From contig OX638346.1 of NCBI GenBank assembly GCA_951813515.1, forward strand, positions 4,209,617 to 4,273,616: a DNA stretch of 64,000 nt, in the 5' to 3' direction. Below the pieces are notes generated by a model. That model ran no database searches. It was not told where the DNA came from and saw only the letters and a list, made by a program, of their open reading frames with translations. This document shows, piece by piece, positions 1 through 9,466 of the stretch. A program made the translations under genes and the position numbers. This stretch comes from an uncultured Pseudomonadales bacterium (lineage in GTDB: Bacteria > Pseudomonadota > Gammaproteobacteria > Pseudomonadales > Azotimanducaceae). Positions within the stretch are counted from its first letter, which is position 1. Each line of letters opens with the position of its first letter.

Positions 1-213
1 CCGCCGACCATGGGCGGGTTCATCAGGCCAGCGAAATCTCGCGTTGCCTCCGTCACGCAGCGTCAGTCCATTCCTGTCAACGAACAGGCACCAGCCGCCA
101 GCCGGGGCTGCACCCGATGCCAGCGCAAACCCATCCGGTAGTCGCTGCGCTATCTCCCGCGCCAACGTCTCGGCAGAAGCATCGAAATAAATGATGCCGC
201 CAGGGTCCGGCAT
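1..213 (-). CDS. rsmJ: partial N-terminus, probable 16S rRNA methyltransferase RsmJ
   Basis: The minus strand is open from an ATG at 213 to the window edge, giving 71 residues without a stop. The visible part has an amphipathic helix (AETLAREIAQRLP) and then a strand with the pattern LFVDRNGLTLRD. This resembles the region that precedes the SAM-binding domain in RsmJ, the enzyme that methylates G1516 of 16S rRNA. The catalytic domain is outside the window, so the name is an inference from the N-terminus only. A TTG at 261 in the same frame would overlap the tsaB stop and is an alternative start. It lies just downstream of tsaB and is probably co-transcribed with it. Confidence 0.4.
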   Translation of the reverse strand, partial: MPDPGGIIYFDASAETLAREIAQRLPDGFALASGAAPAGGWCLFVDRNGLTLRDGGNARFRWPDEPAHGRR

Positions 214-257
214 TACTGCACGCACCAGCGCCGCATCCGATAGCCGCTGCCCATGGC

Positions 258-962
258 TCAACCGTCGGCAGAGGACCCGGTCACGCCGGCATCTTCTCGC
301 GACTCGTCCATCTTTCGCCACGGCGAATCGCCATCGACATAGAAGGGCACCGCCCGTTCGGGATCGAGCTTCGGTTTGTTCATGGCCAAGGTCCCCAACA
401 CGGCGGCGCGCAAGGGCTGCTCACGACGCGACAGCAACCAGCCTTCGGGGACGGCCGGCAGGGCATCTTCCGGAACCAGCGCGTCGAAATCTTCGCACTC
501 AAGGCCCGTGGGCGAGAAACGATAGCGCGCGGCGTAGACCCAGCCGGTCCTCGAGCCGCGCGCCACGACGACGCCGCCCGCCGAGCGATTGCGCCGGCGA
601 ACCTGTTCCGCCGCCACTTCCGATGTCGGCACGGGGAATACGGAAATCCCGCCCCCGAAAGCGATTCCCTGGGCAATCGCCGCGCCTATCCGCACTCCGG
701 TAAACGAACCGGGTCCGGCGGAATAGGCAACGCCTTCAAGATCGCGCACGTCCAGGTTCCCGGCTGCGATCACCGCATCCACCATCTTGAGCACCAACGC
801 GTTGTGCCGCCGGGGCGCGATTCGTGTAAGTTCCAACACTTCGCCTTCGCTGACGAGCGCCACCGAGCATGCTGATCCCGTGGTTTCCAATGCGAGAACG
901 GTCCCGCCGACGGTCTCCGATTTCCCGGCCGGTTGCGTCAATTTCGACTCTTTCCTGATCAT
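258..962 (-). CDS. tsaB: tRNA t6A biosynthesis protein TsaB
   Basis: TsaB is the inactive Kae1-like partner that binds TsaD and TsaE to form threonylcarbamoyl-A37 in tRNAs read by ANN codons; it is cytoplasmic. The 234-aa product has the ASKHA-type start VLALETTGSACSVALV and the family signature AYSAGPGSFTGVRIG near residue 85. The length matches the family (about 230 aa). There are about 20 residues ahead of the first strand, so the real start may be further in. The start codon is 6 bp from the divergent moeA start, leaving almost no room for promoters between them unless tsaB begins at an internal codon. Confidence 0.93.
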   Translation of the reverse strand: MIRKESKLTQPAGKSETVGGTVLALETTGSACSVALVSEGEVLELTRIAPRRHNALVLKMVDAVIAAGNLDVRDLEGVAYSAGPGSFTGVRIGAAIAQGIAFGGGISVFPVPTSEVAAEQVRRRNRSAGGVVVARGSRTGWVYAARYRFSPTGLECEDFDALVPEDALPAVPEGWLLSRREQPLRAAVLGTLAMNKPKLDPERAVPFYVDGDSPWRKMDESREDAGVTGSSADG

Positions 963-968
963 CGACCC

Positions 969-2186
969 ATGCTAAACGCTGACGACGCTCTCGCGAAACT
1001 GCTTGCCTCCGTCAAACCCGTGAAGGGCAGCGAGGTGGTACCCGTCGCGGAAGCTCTCGACCGTATCACGGCAAACGACATAGCGGCGCCCGTCGATCTG
1101 CCGCCGTTCGACGCTTCCGCGATGGATGGGTACGCAGTCGCCGCCGCCGGCTTCGCCGAAGGGCCCCCGCACATGGTCGAGGTGGTCGGCGAAAGCCTCG
1201 CCGGCCATCCCGCGAGGGTGCGTGTTTCAGGCACGGATGCGGTGCGCATCTTTACCGGCGCACCGATTCCGGAAGGCGCGGATTCCGTAGTTATCCAGGA
1301 AGACACGCGACCAAATCCGGACGGCATAGAGCTCAAGGAGACCCCCCGCCGGGGTGACAACGTCCGGCCGCGCGGACACGATGTCGCTCGCGGCACCCCC
1401 ATCGCGCGCAAGGGCGACCGGCTCGATGCCTACCGGCTGAGTTGGCTCACCGCTTGCGGAATCGACCGCGTGGACGTCAAGCGGCGGGTCAACGTCGCGA
1501 TCTTTTCAACTGGCGACGAACTCGTCGATACAGGCAAGCCCCTGGGACCGGGACAGATCTACGACTCGAACCGGTTCGTCCTGACGCGGCTCATGTCGGA
1601 TCAGCCGGTGCGGCTCACCGATCTCGGATGTCTGCCGGACTCTCCCAATGCCATCCGCGCCGCCCTCGAACAGGCTGCACGCAGCTCCGACATGATCCTC
1701 ACCAGTGGCGGCGTATCCGTCGGAGATGCGGACTACGTCCGCGACATCGTCGAGAAGATCGGGCACATCGAGTTCTACAGGATCGCTTTGAAACCCGGTA
1801 AACCACTGGCGGTTGGGAAGATCGGCGACCTCGACTTCTTCGGCCTGCCGGGCAATCCCATTTCGACCATCGTCACGTTCCTCCTGTTCGTCGTGCCTGC
1901 CATCGCGGTCCGCTCGGGCGGACGCCATGCATCGCCATTGGAGTTCTCGGCGGTGCTCGCCGACGACATTGCCCACACGCCCGGACGGCGCGAGTACCAG
2001 CGGGGCGTGGCGGAGAACGAAAACGGGGGCCTCGTCGTCCGCTCCACCGGTGACCAGAGCTCGAACCGGCTCGCGACTTTCGACGGGGCAAATTGCCTGA
2101 TACGGGTGCCGGAGGACCGGGGCGACCTGGCCGCCGGCGAGAAAGTGTCTATCGTGCTGTTGCGCGACCGGGGGCGCCTGTTCTAG
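969..2186 (+). CDS. moeA: molybdopterin molybdenumtransferase MoeA
   Basis: MoeA inserts molybdate into adenylylated molybdopterin, the last step of molybdenum cofactor synthesis in the cytoplasm. The 405-aa protein shows the family motifs in order: FDASAMDGYAV near residue 45, FSTGDELVDTG near 180, YDSNRF near 195, TSGGVSVGDADYV near 250, KPGKPLAVGK near 280 and FGLPGNPIST. I chose ATG 969 because the family begins close to this point (LNADDALAKLL); an upstream in-frame ATG at 933 would run into the tsaB coding region. The 3' end overlaps adk by 4 bp on the opposite strand. Confidence 0.95.
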   Translation: MLNADDALAKLLASVKPVKGSEVVPVAEALDRITANDIAAPVDLPPFDASAMDGYAVAAAGFAEGPPHMVEVVGESLAGHPARVRVSGTDAVRIFTGAPIPEGADSVVIQEDTRPNPDGIELKETPRRGDNVRPRGHDVARGTPIARKGDRLDAYRLSWLTACGIDRVDVKRRVNVAIFSTGDELVDTGKPLGPGQIYDSNRFVLTRLMSDQPVRLTDLGCLPDSPNAIRAALEQAARSSDMILTSGGVSVGDADYVRDIVEKIGHIEFYRIALKPGKPLAVGKIGDLDFFGLPGNPISTIVTFLLFVVPAIAVRSGGRHASPLEFSAVLADDIAHTPGRREYQRGVAENENGGLVVRSTGDQSSNRLATFDGANCLIRVPEDRGDLAAGEKVSIVLLRDRGRLF

Positions 2187-2836
2187 GAGATGCCCGCCAG
2201 CGCCTCCAGTATGTTCCGCCTGACGCCGTCGACGTCGCCAGCGCCATCCACCGCCCGATACGCAAGCGATGTCGTCCGCGAAAGTTCCCGGTAGAAGTGG
2301 ACCAGGGGTTCCGTCTGGCGCCGGTACACGTCCAGGCGATCGCGCACCGTGCCCTCTTCGTCATCACTTCTTTGCGTCAGGGGCTCCCCGGTCTCGTCGT
2401 CCCGGTCGGCGACCCGAGGCGGATTGAACACGACGTGATATACGCGCCCGCTCGGCTCGTGCACGCGCCGGCCCGTAATGCGCCGCACGACCTCGCCGTC
2501 GCCCAACTGCAACTCGATGACGCGGTCGATTTCCACCCCTGCCTCTAGCATCGCTTCGGCTTGGGGGATCGTGCGGGGAAACCCGTCGAACAGAAAACCC
2601 GCTTCGCAGTCCGGCTGCGCGATTCGTTCCTTGACCAGTGCGATGACGATGTCGTCCGAGACAAGGTCACCGCGTTGCATGACGGACTGTGCCATCCGGC
2701 CCAATGCCGTCCCCGCTGCTATCGCCGCCCGCAACATGTCGCCGGTCGAAATCTGCGGTATGCCGCAGGTTTCGCAGATGAACTGCGCCTGTGTGCCTTT
2801 CCCGGCGCCGGGCGGTCCCAGCAGAATGAGCCTCAT
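2183..2836 (-). CDS. adk: adenylate kinase
   Basis: Converts AMP and ATP to two ADP in the cytoplasm. The 217-aa protein is the long bacterial type. The P-loop GPPGAGKGTQ is at residues 7-16, the AMP-binding stretch STGDMLRAAI follows, and FLFDGFPRT is near residue 83. The LID region (RRVHEPSGRVYHVVFNPP) has no zinc-binding Cys set, as is usual in Gram-negatives. The start ATG overlaps the relA stop by 4 bp, implying translational coupling. The end overlaps the convergent moeA stop. Confidence 0.97.
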   Translation of the reverse strand: MRLILLGPPGAGKGTQAQFICETCGIPQISTGDMLRAAIAAGTALGRMAQSVMQRGDLVSDDIVIALVKERIAQPDCEAGFLFDGFPRTIPQAEAMLEAGVEIDRVIELQLGDGEVVRRITGRRVHEPSGRVYHVVFNPPRVADRDDETGEPLTQRSDDEEGTVRDRLDVYRRQTEPLVHFYRELSRTTSLAYRAVDGAGDVDGVRRNILEALAGIS

Positions 2837-4776
2837 GACCGGCGGACGTCGCCCACACTCGGGATACGTCGCAGCCGATCGATCGCCAGGGCGAGCTGCA
2901 ATATGTCGCGCACGCGCAGACAGATCGATATGGCTGCGGACTCTTCCTGCGCATCGGCGCGCGCCACGGTGCTTACGACATCGATGTCCATCGCCGCAAG
3001 GACGGACGTGATGTCGCGCAGGAGGCCCTGGCGATCCTCACCCGTGATGTGAATCTCCTGGACCGATGCTGCCTCCTCCGGCTCCGGCGCCGCGGGCAAT
3101 AGCGAGAGTTGCCTGTCCTCGACCCGGTGTCGTCCGATGAGGCGCACGAGATCGATGATCTGGCATTCCCCGACACCCACCGCCCGCCACAGTTCGTTCT
3201 CCGACGCGTAGCCGGCCTCCCGTGCCAGTTCGCTCGCGTCTGCCGACAGGTCGAGGCGCCTCAGCGTGTCAAGCAGCAAAGTGCGGCCAGCCGCCACGTT
3301 GGACTCGACAACCTGCTCCCGGAACCAGGATTGAATCTTCATTCGCGCGCGCGCCGTCTTGACGAAGCCGAGCGCCGGATTCAGCCACTCCCGGCGCGGC
3401 TGTTCCGTCTTGTCGGTAGTGATCTCGACGGTCTGACCCGTACTCAGCGGCGTATTCAACGGCACCGGAAACCCGTCCACCCTGGCGCCGACGCATCGGT
3501 GGCCTATTTCCGTGTGCACGCGATAGGCGAAATCGACGGGCGTCGCGCCCTGGGTCAGGTCAAGGACATGCCCCTGCGGCGTCGCGACGTAGATTCTATC
3601 GATCGATACCGGTTCCGTTTCCAGATCGGACAAGTCCGCGAGATCCGCAACGTCGTCATGCCACTCCAACACGCGGCGCAGCCAACTCATCTTGTCCGAA
3701 TGCAATGACTGGCGCCGTTCATCCTTGTACTCCCAGTGCGCGCAGAGGCCGATCTCGGCCTGCCGGTGCATTTCCCTGGAACGAATCTGGACCTCAAGCA
3801 CCCTCCCCTCCGGCCCCATGACTGCGGTGTGAATGGACCTGTAGCCGTTTTCCTTGGGGTTGGCCACGTAGTCGTCGAACTCGCTCCCGATGTGCGGCCA
3901 CGCGGTATGGACGACGCCCAACGCCCCGTAGCAACGTTGCACATCGTCGACGATCACACGAACCGCTTCGGCGTCGTATACCTGGGAAAGGTCGATGCCC
4001 TTGCGACGCATCTTGCGCCAGATGCTGTAGATGTGCTTCGCGCGGCCGATCACCTCCGCCTCAATGCCGGCATCGGCCAGGCGGCGCTTGAGTTCCTTCA
4101 CGATCTTGCCCACCCGCCGCTCGCGTTCCTGGCGACGGGCAGCGAGAGACGTGGCGATACGCTTGTACTCGCCGGGATGCAATTGTCGAAATGCCAGGTC
4201 TTCAAGCGCCCACTTGAGCTGCCAGACGCCAAGCCGGCCGGCGAGCGGAGCGAAGATCCTGAGGGCTTCGCGCGCAAGGCGACGAACCGTCTCCGGATCC
4301 TGCGTCTTCGCCATGCGCAATGCGATCACGCGTTCCGAGAGCTTGATGACCGCGACGCGCGGGTCGTCGATCAGCGCCACCAGCAGATTCCGTACGTTGT
4401 CTACCTGGTTGCGCGCCTCGTTGCCGAGCATCGGCAGGTTGGACAACTGGTACTCGCTGGTGGATGCCATCCGCAACATGGCGTCCACCAGGTTGGCGAC
4501 AGTGCCGCCGAGCGTTTCCTCAAGCGTCTCTTTCGACAGCGCATGCGTGCGCGCCATCTCGTATACGAGGCCCGTGGCCACCGCATCTGAATCGAGTTCA
4601 AGATCGACGAGGAGTTGCGCCAGGTCGAAGCCGAACTGTCGGCAATCCTCGTCTTGGACCAGTTCTATCGCGGCGCGGATTTTCGGCCGATCACTGTCGC
4701 TCAGACCTTCCTTCCAGGCGTCTACGTCGACGCGGCCAGTATCCTGCTGCGGGACATCGAGCCTGATCTGGACCAT
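2833..4776 (-). CDS. relA: GTP pyrophosphokinase RelA ((p)ppGpp synthetase)
   Basis: Makes (p)ppGpp during amino-acid starvation, associated with ribosomes. The 647-aa protein has a degenerate HD hydrolase region: GLVYEMART stands where SpoT/Rel have an HD motif, so hydrolase activity is probably lost. The synthetase domain (about residues 200-390) carries the EFDD signature of monofunctional RelA near residue 300 and the motif NPKENGYRSIHT. A TGS domain starts at DRIYVATPQGHVLDL and a C-terminal ACT domain at EIHITGEDRQGLLRDI. At 647 aa it is shorter than the E. coli protein (744 aa). It lies 91 bp downstream of recO and is coupled to adk. Confidence 0.94.
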   Translation of the reverse strand: MVQIRLDVPQQDTGRVDVDAWKEGLSDSDRPKIRAAIELVQDEDCRQFGFDLAQLLVDLELDSDAVATGLVYEMARTHALSKETLEETLGGTVANLVDAMLRMASTSEYQLSNLPMLGNEARNQVDNVRNLLVALIDDPRVAVIKLSERVIALRMAKTQDPETVRRLAREALRIFAPLAGRLGVWQLKWALEDLAFRQLHPGEYKRIATSLAARRQERERRVGKIVKELKRRLADAGIEAEVIGRAKHIYSIWRKMRRKGIDLSQVYDAEAVRVIVDDVQRCYGALGVVHTAWPHIGSEFDDYVANPKENGYRSIHTAVMGPEGRVLEVQIRSREMHRQAEIGLCAHWEYKDERRQSLHSDKMSWLRRVLEWHDDVADLADLSDLETEPVSIDRIYVATPQGHVLDLTQGATPVDFAYRVHTEIGHRCVGARVDGFPVPLNTPLSTGQTVEITTDKTEQPRREWLNPALGFVKTARARMKIQSWFREQVVESNVAAGRTLLLDTLRRLDLSADASELAREAGYASENELWRAVGVGECQIIDLVRLIGRHRVEDRQLSLLPAAPEPEEAASVQEIHITGEDRQGLLRDITSVLAAMDIDVVSTVARADAQEESAAISICLRVRDILQLALAIDRLRRIPSVGDVRRS

Positions 4777-4867
4777 CGAGGAGGGGTTCTCTCGTCAAAG
4801 CCGTCGCACACGGCCGAACCGCCTCAACATATCAAAAAGGAGAGGATTCTTCTCGCTGCGGGGGCCG

Positions 4868-5560
4868 CTATTGGCCTCGGAACAGTTCGCGAGAGGCCAG
4901 GGGACGCGGCCCGAGATGGGGCCTCAGCGCGCGGCGCAGAATGATCTTTGCCGCGCGCCGGACATCCGTCGCCTGGTAGCGGTCGTGAGCGATTTCCTTC
5001 AACACCCGCCCCGGAAAGGTGTCCCGGTGCGCCGTGCCGGCGACCCGGAAGCCCTCTTCCTCCGCGAAGACATAGGCGCGATCGTCCACCATCGCCTCGC
5101 CCGAGACGCTTTCGACATCGAAAGTCGGCGCGTAGCCAAGTTCGAACAGCAAACGCTTCTCGAATATCCGCAGCGGCGGCTCGAGATCCACCTCGGATGC
5201 GAGTCGCTGCAACGCAACCTGGTAGGCCCGGAACAGGTTCGGAACCGCCTCGGCCGGACGCAATGAACGGACCAGGAGTTCGTTGACATACATGCCCGCG
5301 AACAGCGCCCGGCCGGTGAGATGCCACCGATGCACCACCTCCCGGGCGGTCACGGTGACCAGCGATCCTCTTCCCCGCCATCCGATCTCCAGCAGGCAGA
5401 AAGACTCGATCGGCTGCGGACGCCGTCCGCCCCGCACGCCGCGCACAACACCCGCCACGCGGCCATGCTCCGCTGTCAACAGTTCGACTATGGCGCTGGT
5501 TTCCCTGTACGCGCGGGCGTGCAGCAGGCAGGCGGGCTGACGTAGAACGGTCACCGTCAT
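4868..5560 (-). CDS. recO: DNA repair protein RecO
   Basis: RecO works with RecR to load RecA on SSB-coated single-stranded DNA in recombination repair. The 230-aa product begins with the OB-fold typical of the family (PACLLHARAYRETSAIVELLT) and continues with the helical domain (YVNELLVRSLRPAEAVPNLF; FEKRLLFELGYAP). Its start overlaps the era stop by 4 bp (ATGA), the usual era-recO coupling in gammaproteobacteria. No pdxJ follows, unlike in E. coli; relA is next instead. Confidence 0.92.
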   Translation of the reverse strand: MTVTVLRQPACLLHARAYRETSAIVELLTAEHGRVAGVVRGVRGGRRPQPIESFCLLEIGWRGRGSLVTVTAREVVHRWHLTGRALFAGMYVNELLVRSLRPAEAVPNLFRAYQVALQRLASEVDLEPPLRIFEKRLLFELGYAPTFDVESVSGEAMVDDRAYVFAEEEGFRVAGTAHRDTFPGRVLKEIAHDRYQATDVRRAAKIILRRALRPHLGPRPLASRELFRGQ

Positions 5561-6444
5561 CGGTAGCCAAGCGTTGCCAGCACGCGAGTGTCATCGGTCC
5601 AGCCCCTGCGAACCTTCACCCACGTTCGGAGCATGACGCGCCGCCCCAGCAACGTCTCGATGTCGGCGCGGGCATCCTGGCCGATGGACTTCAGGCGAGA
5701 CCCGCCGCGACCGATCACTATGCCTTTCTGACTCGCGCGCTCAACGTAGATCACCGCGTCCACTTCCGCCAGGTGCGGCTTCGTCGTGAATCGCTCGACC
5801 GCCACCGTTGCACGGTGAGGAATCTCGGCGCCCAGTCGCCGCACGATCTTTTCCCGAACGATTTCCCCGAGGAAAAACTCCGTCGGTCGATCCGTCACAT
5901 CGCCCCGGGCGAACAGATGCTCTCCCTCCGGCAGCAGCCCCGACACCTCCTGCCACAGCGCGTCCAGCCCCTCTCCCTTGAGCGCCGAGATCGGCACGAT
6001 GGCCTGGAAATCGTGACGTGCGCGCACATCGTCGATCATCGGCAGCAGCGTGCTCCGGTCGCGCAGGCGATCGATCTTGTTGATCGCGCAAACGCACGCG
6101 CACTGCGCCTCCCCGACCCGCCGCAGCGCGAGTTCGTCTCCCGGCATCCAGCGCCGCGCCTCGGTCAACAACACCACGACATCCGACCCTCGAATCGCGC
6201 TGGATGCCTGCCCCGACATGTAGCGGTTCATGGCCCGTCGCCCCGGCCTGTGAATGCCGGGCGTATCGAGAAAGATCGTCTGCGTCTCGCCGCGCGTTTC
6301 GACCCCCAGCAGGCTGTGACGCGTGGTCTGCGGCTTTCGTGCCGTGATGCTGAGCTTTCGTCCCAGCAGGTGGTTGAGGAGCGTCGACTTGCCGACATTC
6401 GGCCGTCCGGCCAATGCCACGAACCCGCAACGTGTCGCAGTCAT
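5557..6444 (-). CDS. era: GTPase Era
   Basis: Era is a 16S rRNA-binding GTPase needed for 30S subunit maturation. G1 GRPNVGKST is near residue 13, G3 DTPGIH near 61 and G4 NKID near 125. The C-terminal KH domain has the RNA-binding loop VIGRGGSRLKSIG near residue 245. The length of 295 aa is typical. Both junctions (rnc upstream, recO downstream) overlap by 4 bp, so the three genes form one translationally coupled unit. Confidence 0.97.
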   Translation of the reverse strand: MTATRCGFVALAGRPNVGKSTLLNHLLGRKLSITARKPQTTRHSLLGVETRGETQTIFLDTPGIHRPGRRAMNRYMSGQASSAIRGSDVVVLLTEARRWMPGDELALRRVGEAQCACVCAINKIDRLRDRSTLLPMIDDVRARHDFQAIVPISALKGEGLDALWQEVSGLLPEGEHLFARGDVTDRPTEFFLGEIVREKIVRRLGAEIPHRATVAVERFTTKPHLAEVDAVIYVERASQKGIVIGRGGSRLKSIGQDARADIETLLGRRVMLRTWVKVRRGWTDDTRVLATLGYR

Positions 6445-7118
6445 GCCATCTGCTCAAGGCGCCCGAGCACATCCAGGGCGGCGCGCATCTCCGCTTCCTT
6501 GCGCGAACGCCCCGAGCCGGTGCCTGCGAGGTCGAGCGCATCGACGCTGCAACGTACGACGAATCTTGGCGCATGGTCCGCGCCCTCGACGCGCATCACT
6601 TCGTATTGCGGTAGCGCCATACCGCGGCTCTGGGCCAGTTCCTGCAGCAGGCTCTTCGCATCCTTCCTGACGACGCCGTCGAGATCGCGAAACCGCTCGC
6701 CGAACAGTGTATCCACCACGGTCGTCGCTGCCCCGACACCGCCATCCACGGTTACCGCGCCGAGCAGGGCTTCCAGCGCGTCGGCCAGCAGCGAGGGCTG
6801 ATTGTGGAGGCCACGCCCGCGCTCCCCCAGGCCCAGGCGCAGGTTGCGCCCGATGTCGAGGTCACGGGCAATCTCGGAAAGCGTCTCCTTCCTGATAAGG
6901 CTGACGCGCATCAGGGTCAGTTCCTGCTCGCTGGCTAAGGGGTGACTTTCGAAAAGACGCCTCGCCACCATGCATCCGAGCACGGCATCGCCGAGAAACT
7001 CCAGGCGTTCGTAGTTGTCCGAGCCGCCGCTCCTGTGTGTGAGCGCCCGGACAAGGAGATCTCGGTCGGCGAAAGCGTGCCCGATGGCGGTCTCAAGGCG
7101 GGCCAATCCATCGCTCAC
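6441..7118 (-). CDS. rnc: ribonuclease III
   Basis: Cleaves double-stranded RNA in rRNA precursors and structured mRNAs. The 225-aa protein has the catalytic signature NYERLEFLGDAVLG near residues 35-48, a second acidic cluster around DALEALLGAV near residue 115, and a C-terminal dsRNA-binding domain (KSLLQELAQSRGMALPQYEV onward). The gene starts 3 bp after lepA. In E. coli lepB (signal peptidase I) lies between lepA and rnc; it is absent here. Confidence 0.97.
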   Translation of the reverse strand: MSDGLARLETAIGHAFADRDLLVRALTHRSGGSDNYERLEFLGDAVLGCMVARRLFESHPLASEQELTLMRVSLIRKETLSEIARDLDIGRNLRLGLGERGRGLHNQPSLLADALEALLGAVTVDGGVGAATTVVDTLFGERFRDLDGVVRKDAKSLLQELAQSRGMALPQYEVMRVEGADHAPRFVVRCSVDALDLAGTGSGRSRKEAEMRAALDVLGRLEQMA

Positions 7119-7121
7119 GGA

Positions 7122-8921
7122 TCAGCGATCCACCTTGAGGACCGCGAAGAACGCTTCTTGCGGTATGTGCACGCTGCCGAGCTGTTTCATGCGCCGCTTG
7201 CCTGCGCGCTGTTTCTCAAGCAGCTTCCTTTTCCGCGTCACGTCGCCGCCGTAGCACTTGGCCGTGACGTTCTTCCGCAGGGCCTTGACGTTGACCCTGC
7301 CGATGATCTGGTTGCCGATCGCCGCCTGGATCCCCACATCGAACATCTGACGCGGGATCAGCTCCTTCATCTTGCGAATGAGATCCCGTCCCTGCGCCTC
7401 GGCCTGTTCCCGGTGCACGATCATTGCAAGCGCATCGATACGGTCGCCGTTGATGAGCACATCGAGTTTGACCAGCGGCGCCGCTTCGAAGCGCACAAAA
7501 CCGTAGTCCAGCGAAGCGAATCCCCGGCTCACCGACTTCAATCGGTCGAAGAAGTCCATCACCACTTCCGACAGCGGCAGTTCGTACGTGAGGGCCACCT
7601 GGCCGCCGGAAAACTGGGCGCTTCGCTGGACGCCCCGACGCGCCACGCAAAGATTGATCACATTGCCAAGGTATGTTTGAGGCACGAGAATCTGCGCCTG
7701 GGCGATGGGTTCGCGCAGCTCGGCAATCTGCGCGGGTTCCGGCAAGCGCGATGGGTTGTCGACCTCGAGAATCCGGCCGTCGCGGGTGGCAACCTGGTGC
7801 ACCACTGTCGGCGCTGACGTGACGAGGTCGAGGCCGTATTCCCGCTCCAGTCGTTCCTGCACGATCTCCATGTGCAGCATGCCGAGGAATCCGCAGCGGA
7901 AGCCGAAGCCGAGGGCAACGGAAGTCTCCGGTTCAAAGAAGAGCGCCGCGTCGTTCAGGGTCAACTTTGCCAATGCGTCGCGAAAATTCTCGAAGTCGTC
8001 GGACGAGACGGGGAACATGCCCGCATAGACCTGCGGTTTGGCCTGGGCGAAACCCGGAAGAGCGGCAACGTCCGCTTGCCTGGCGGCTACCAGGGTGTCT
8101 CCCACCGGTGCGCCCTGTATCTGCTTGATGCCGGCAACCACGTAGCCGACATCGCCCGCTGACAGCGCCTCGCAGGTCTCGCGCTTTGGCGTGAAGCGTC
8201 CAACGTCATCGACCACGTGAACGCGTCCGACCGACTTCGCCAGGATCCTGTCGCCTTTCTTTACCGTGCCTTCCACGACACGCACCAGCGACACAACACC
8301 CAGATAGTTGTCGAACCAGGAGTCGACGACAAGGGCTTGCAGCGGCCCATCCGGATCGCCTTCGGGCGCGGGAATGTCGGTCACGAGCCGCTCCAGCAAA
8401 CCTTCCACTCCGGTTCCGGTCTTCGCGCTCACGAGCAACGCATCGGTGGCATCCAGACCGATGATGTCCTCGATCTCGGCACGCACGCGATCCGGATCCG
8501 ACTGCGGAAGGTCCACCTTGTTCAGCACCGGCAGCACCTCGATGCCCTGATCGATCGCGGTATAGCAGTTGGCCACCGACTGCGCCTCGACACCCTGGGC
8601 GGCGTCGACCACCAGGAGCGCGCCTTCGCAGGCGGCGAGGGAACGCGAAACCTCGTAGCTGAAATCCACGTGACCGGGAGTGTCAATGAAGTTGAGCTGG
8701 TATGACTGACCGTCGCGGGCCACGTAGCGCAGCGTGACGCTCTGGGCCTTGATCGTGATGCCCCGCTCGCGCTCGAGCTCCATCGAGTCGAGGACCTGCT
8801 CCGCCATCTCCCGCTCTGGCAGGCCACCGCAGAGCTGTATCAACCGGTCGGAAAGCGTCGACTTTCCGTGGTCGATGTGCGCGATGATTGAGAAATTTCG
8901 GATGTGGTCGATGACCGGCAA
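7122..8921 (-). CDS. lepA: elongation factor 4 (LepA)
   Basis: A ribosome-associated translational GTPase that affects elongation under stress. The 599-aa protein has G1 AHIDHGKST near residue 15, G3 DTPGHVDF near 80 and G4 NKVD near 134, followed by EF-G-like domains. The LepA-specific C-terminal domain has NVKALRKNVTAKCYGGDVTR and the ending KRMKQLGSVHIPQEAFFAVL. It has typical length and sits between rseC and rnc in the rpoE transcription unit, as in many gammaproteobacteria. Confidence 0.98.
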   Translation of the reverse strand: MPVIDHIRNFSIIAHIDHGKSTLSDRLIQLCGGLPEREMAEQVLDSMELERERGITIKAQSVTLRYVARDGQSYQLNFIDTPGHVDFSYEVSRSLAACEGALLVVDAAQGVEAQSVANCYTAIDQGIEVLPVLNKVDLPQSDPDRVRAEIEDIIGLDATDALLVSAKTGTGVEGLLERLVTDIPAPEGDPDGPLQALVVDSWFDNYLGVVSLVRVVEGTVKKGDRILAKSVGRVHVVDDVGRFTPKRETCEALSAGDVGYVVAGIKQIQGAPVGDTLVAARQADVAALPGFAQAKPQVYAGMFPVSSDDFENFRDALAKLTLNDAALFFEPETSVALGFGFRCGFLGMLHMEIVQERLEREYGLDLVTSAPTVVHQVATRDGRILEVDNPSRLPEPAQIAELREPIAQAQILVPQTYLGNVINLCVARRGVQRSAQFSGGQVALTYELPLSEVVMDFFDRLKSVSRGFASLDYGFVRFEAAPLVKLDVLINGDRIDALAMIVHREQAEAQGRDLIRKMKELIPRQMFDVGIQAAIGNQIIGRVNVKALRKNVTAKCYGGDVTRKRKLLEKQRAGKRRMKQLGSVHIPQEAFFAVLKVDR

Positions 8922-8955
8922 CGCATTAGGCCGTCACGCAGAACGCGGTCGAATT

Positions 8956-9426
8956 TTACCTGTTCTCACTCTCGCCGGCACGATCATTGCCTGCTGGCTG
9001 CGGCCGCCGGGCACGAATCTCCACCAGGACCGGATCCACCCAGTCGCCCAGTCCGGCGCGCCGGGCGATGAGCAACGCCAACGCGCCCCCGCCGCAGAGC
9101 CCCGCCGCTGCACCTCCGAATGGCACTCCCCACACCAACTGCGCCGCGATCGCAGCCACCAGCATGAGGACCAGGGGGAGGCCGAATACGACTCCGGCGG
9201 CGCGCGAAACGCCCGTACGCGAAACGCCGACCATGACGCAGTCTCCACTCACAACACCCGTCGCGCCGACTTCGATCTCGCGCGGGAAAGCGAATCCAAC
9301 GCCGCAGCGCAGCTGCACACCAGGACCATCAGCGGTTTCGGTTGCCGGACAAATGGCGCAATGGTCGCGCCTCAACGCGACCCGACAGGTGCCGTTGTCC
9401 GCCGAGACCACCGTTCCGCTGCGCAA
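8956..9426 (-). CDS. rseC: RseC/MucC-family membrane protein
   Basis: RseC-type proteins are small inner-membrane proteins linked to sigma-E control and SoxR reduction. The visible features match: an N-terminal soluble part with a Cys pair (DHCAICPATE), another Cys in LRCGVGF, then two hydrophobic segments (about residues 80-105 and 110-130) and a short cytoplasmic tail. It follows rseB directly. The start is uncertain: the frame is open to 9528, but homology begins at RSGTVVSADNG, so I place the start at TTG 9426. Confidence 0.72.
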   Translation of the reverse strand: MRSGTVVSADNGTCRVALRRDHCAICPATETADGPGVQLRCGVGFAFPREIEVGATGVVSGDCVMVGVSRTGVSRAAGVVFGLPLVLMLVAAIAAQLVWGVPFGGAAAGLCGGGALALLIARRAGLGDWVDPVLVEIRARRPQPAGNDRAGESENR

Positions 9427-9466
9427 GATCAGCCGGCCAGGATCACCAGGGGCCGGACGGCCCGGA

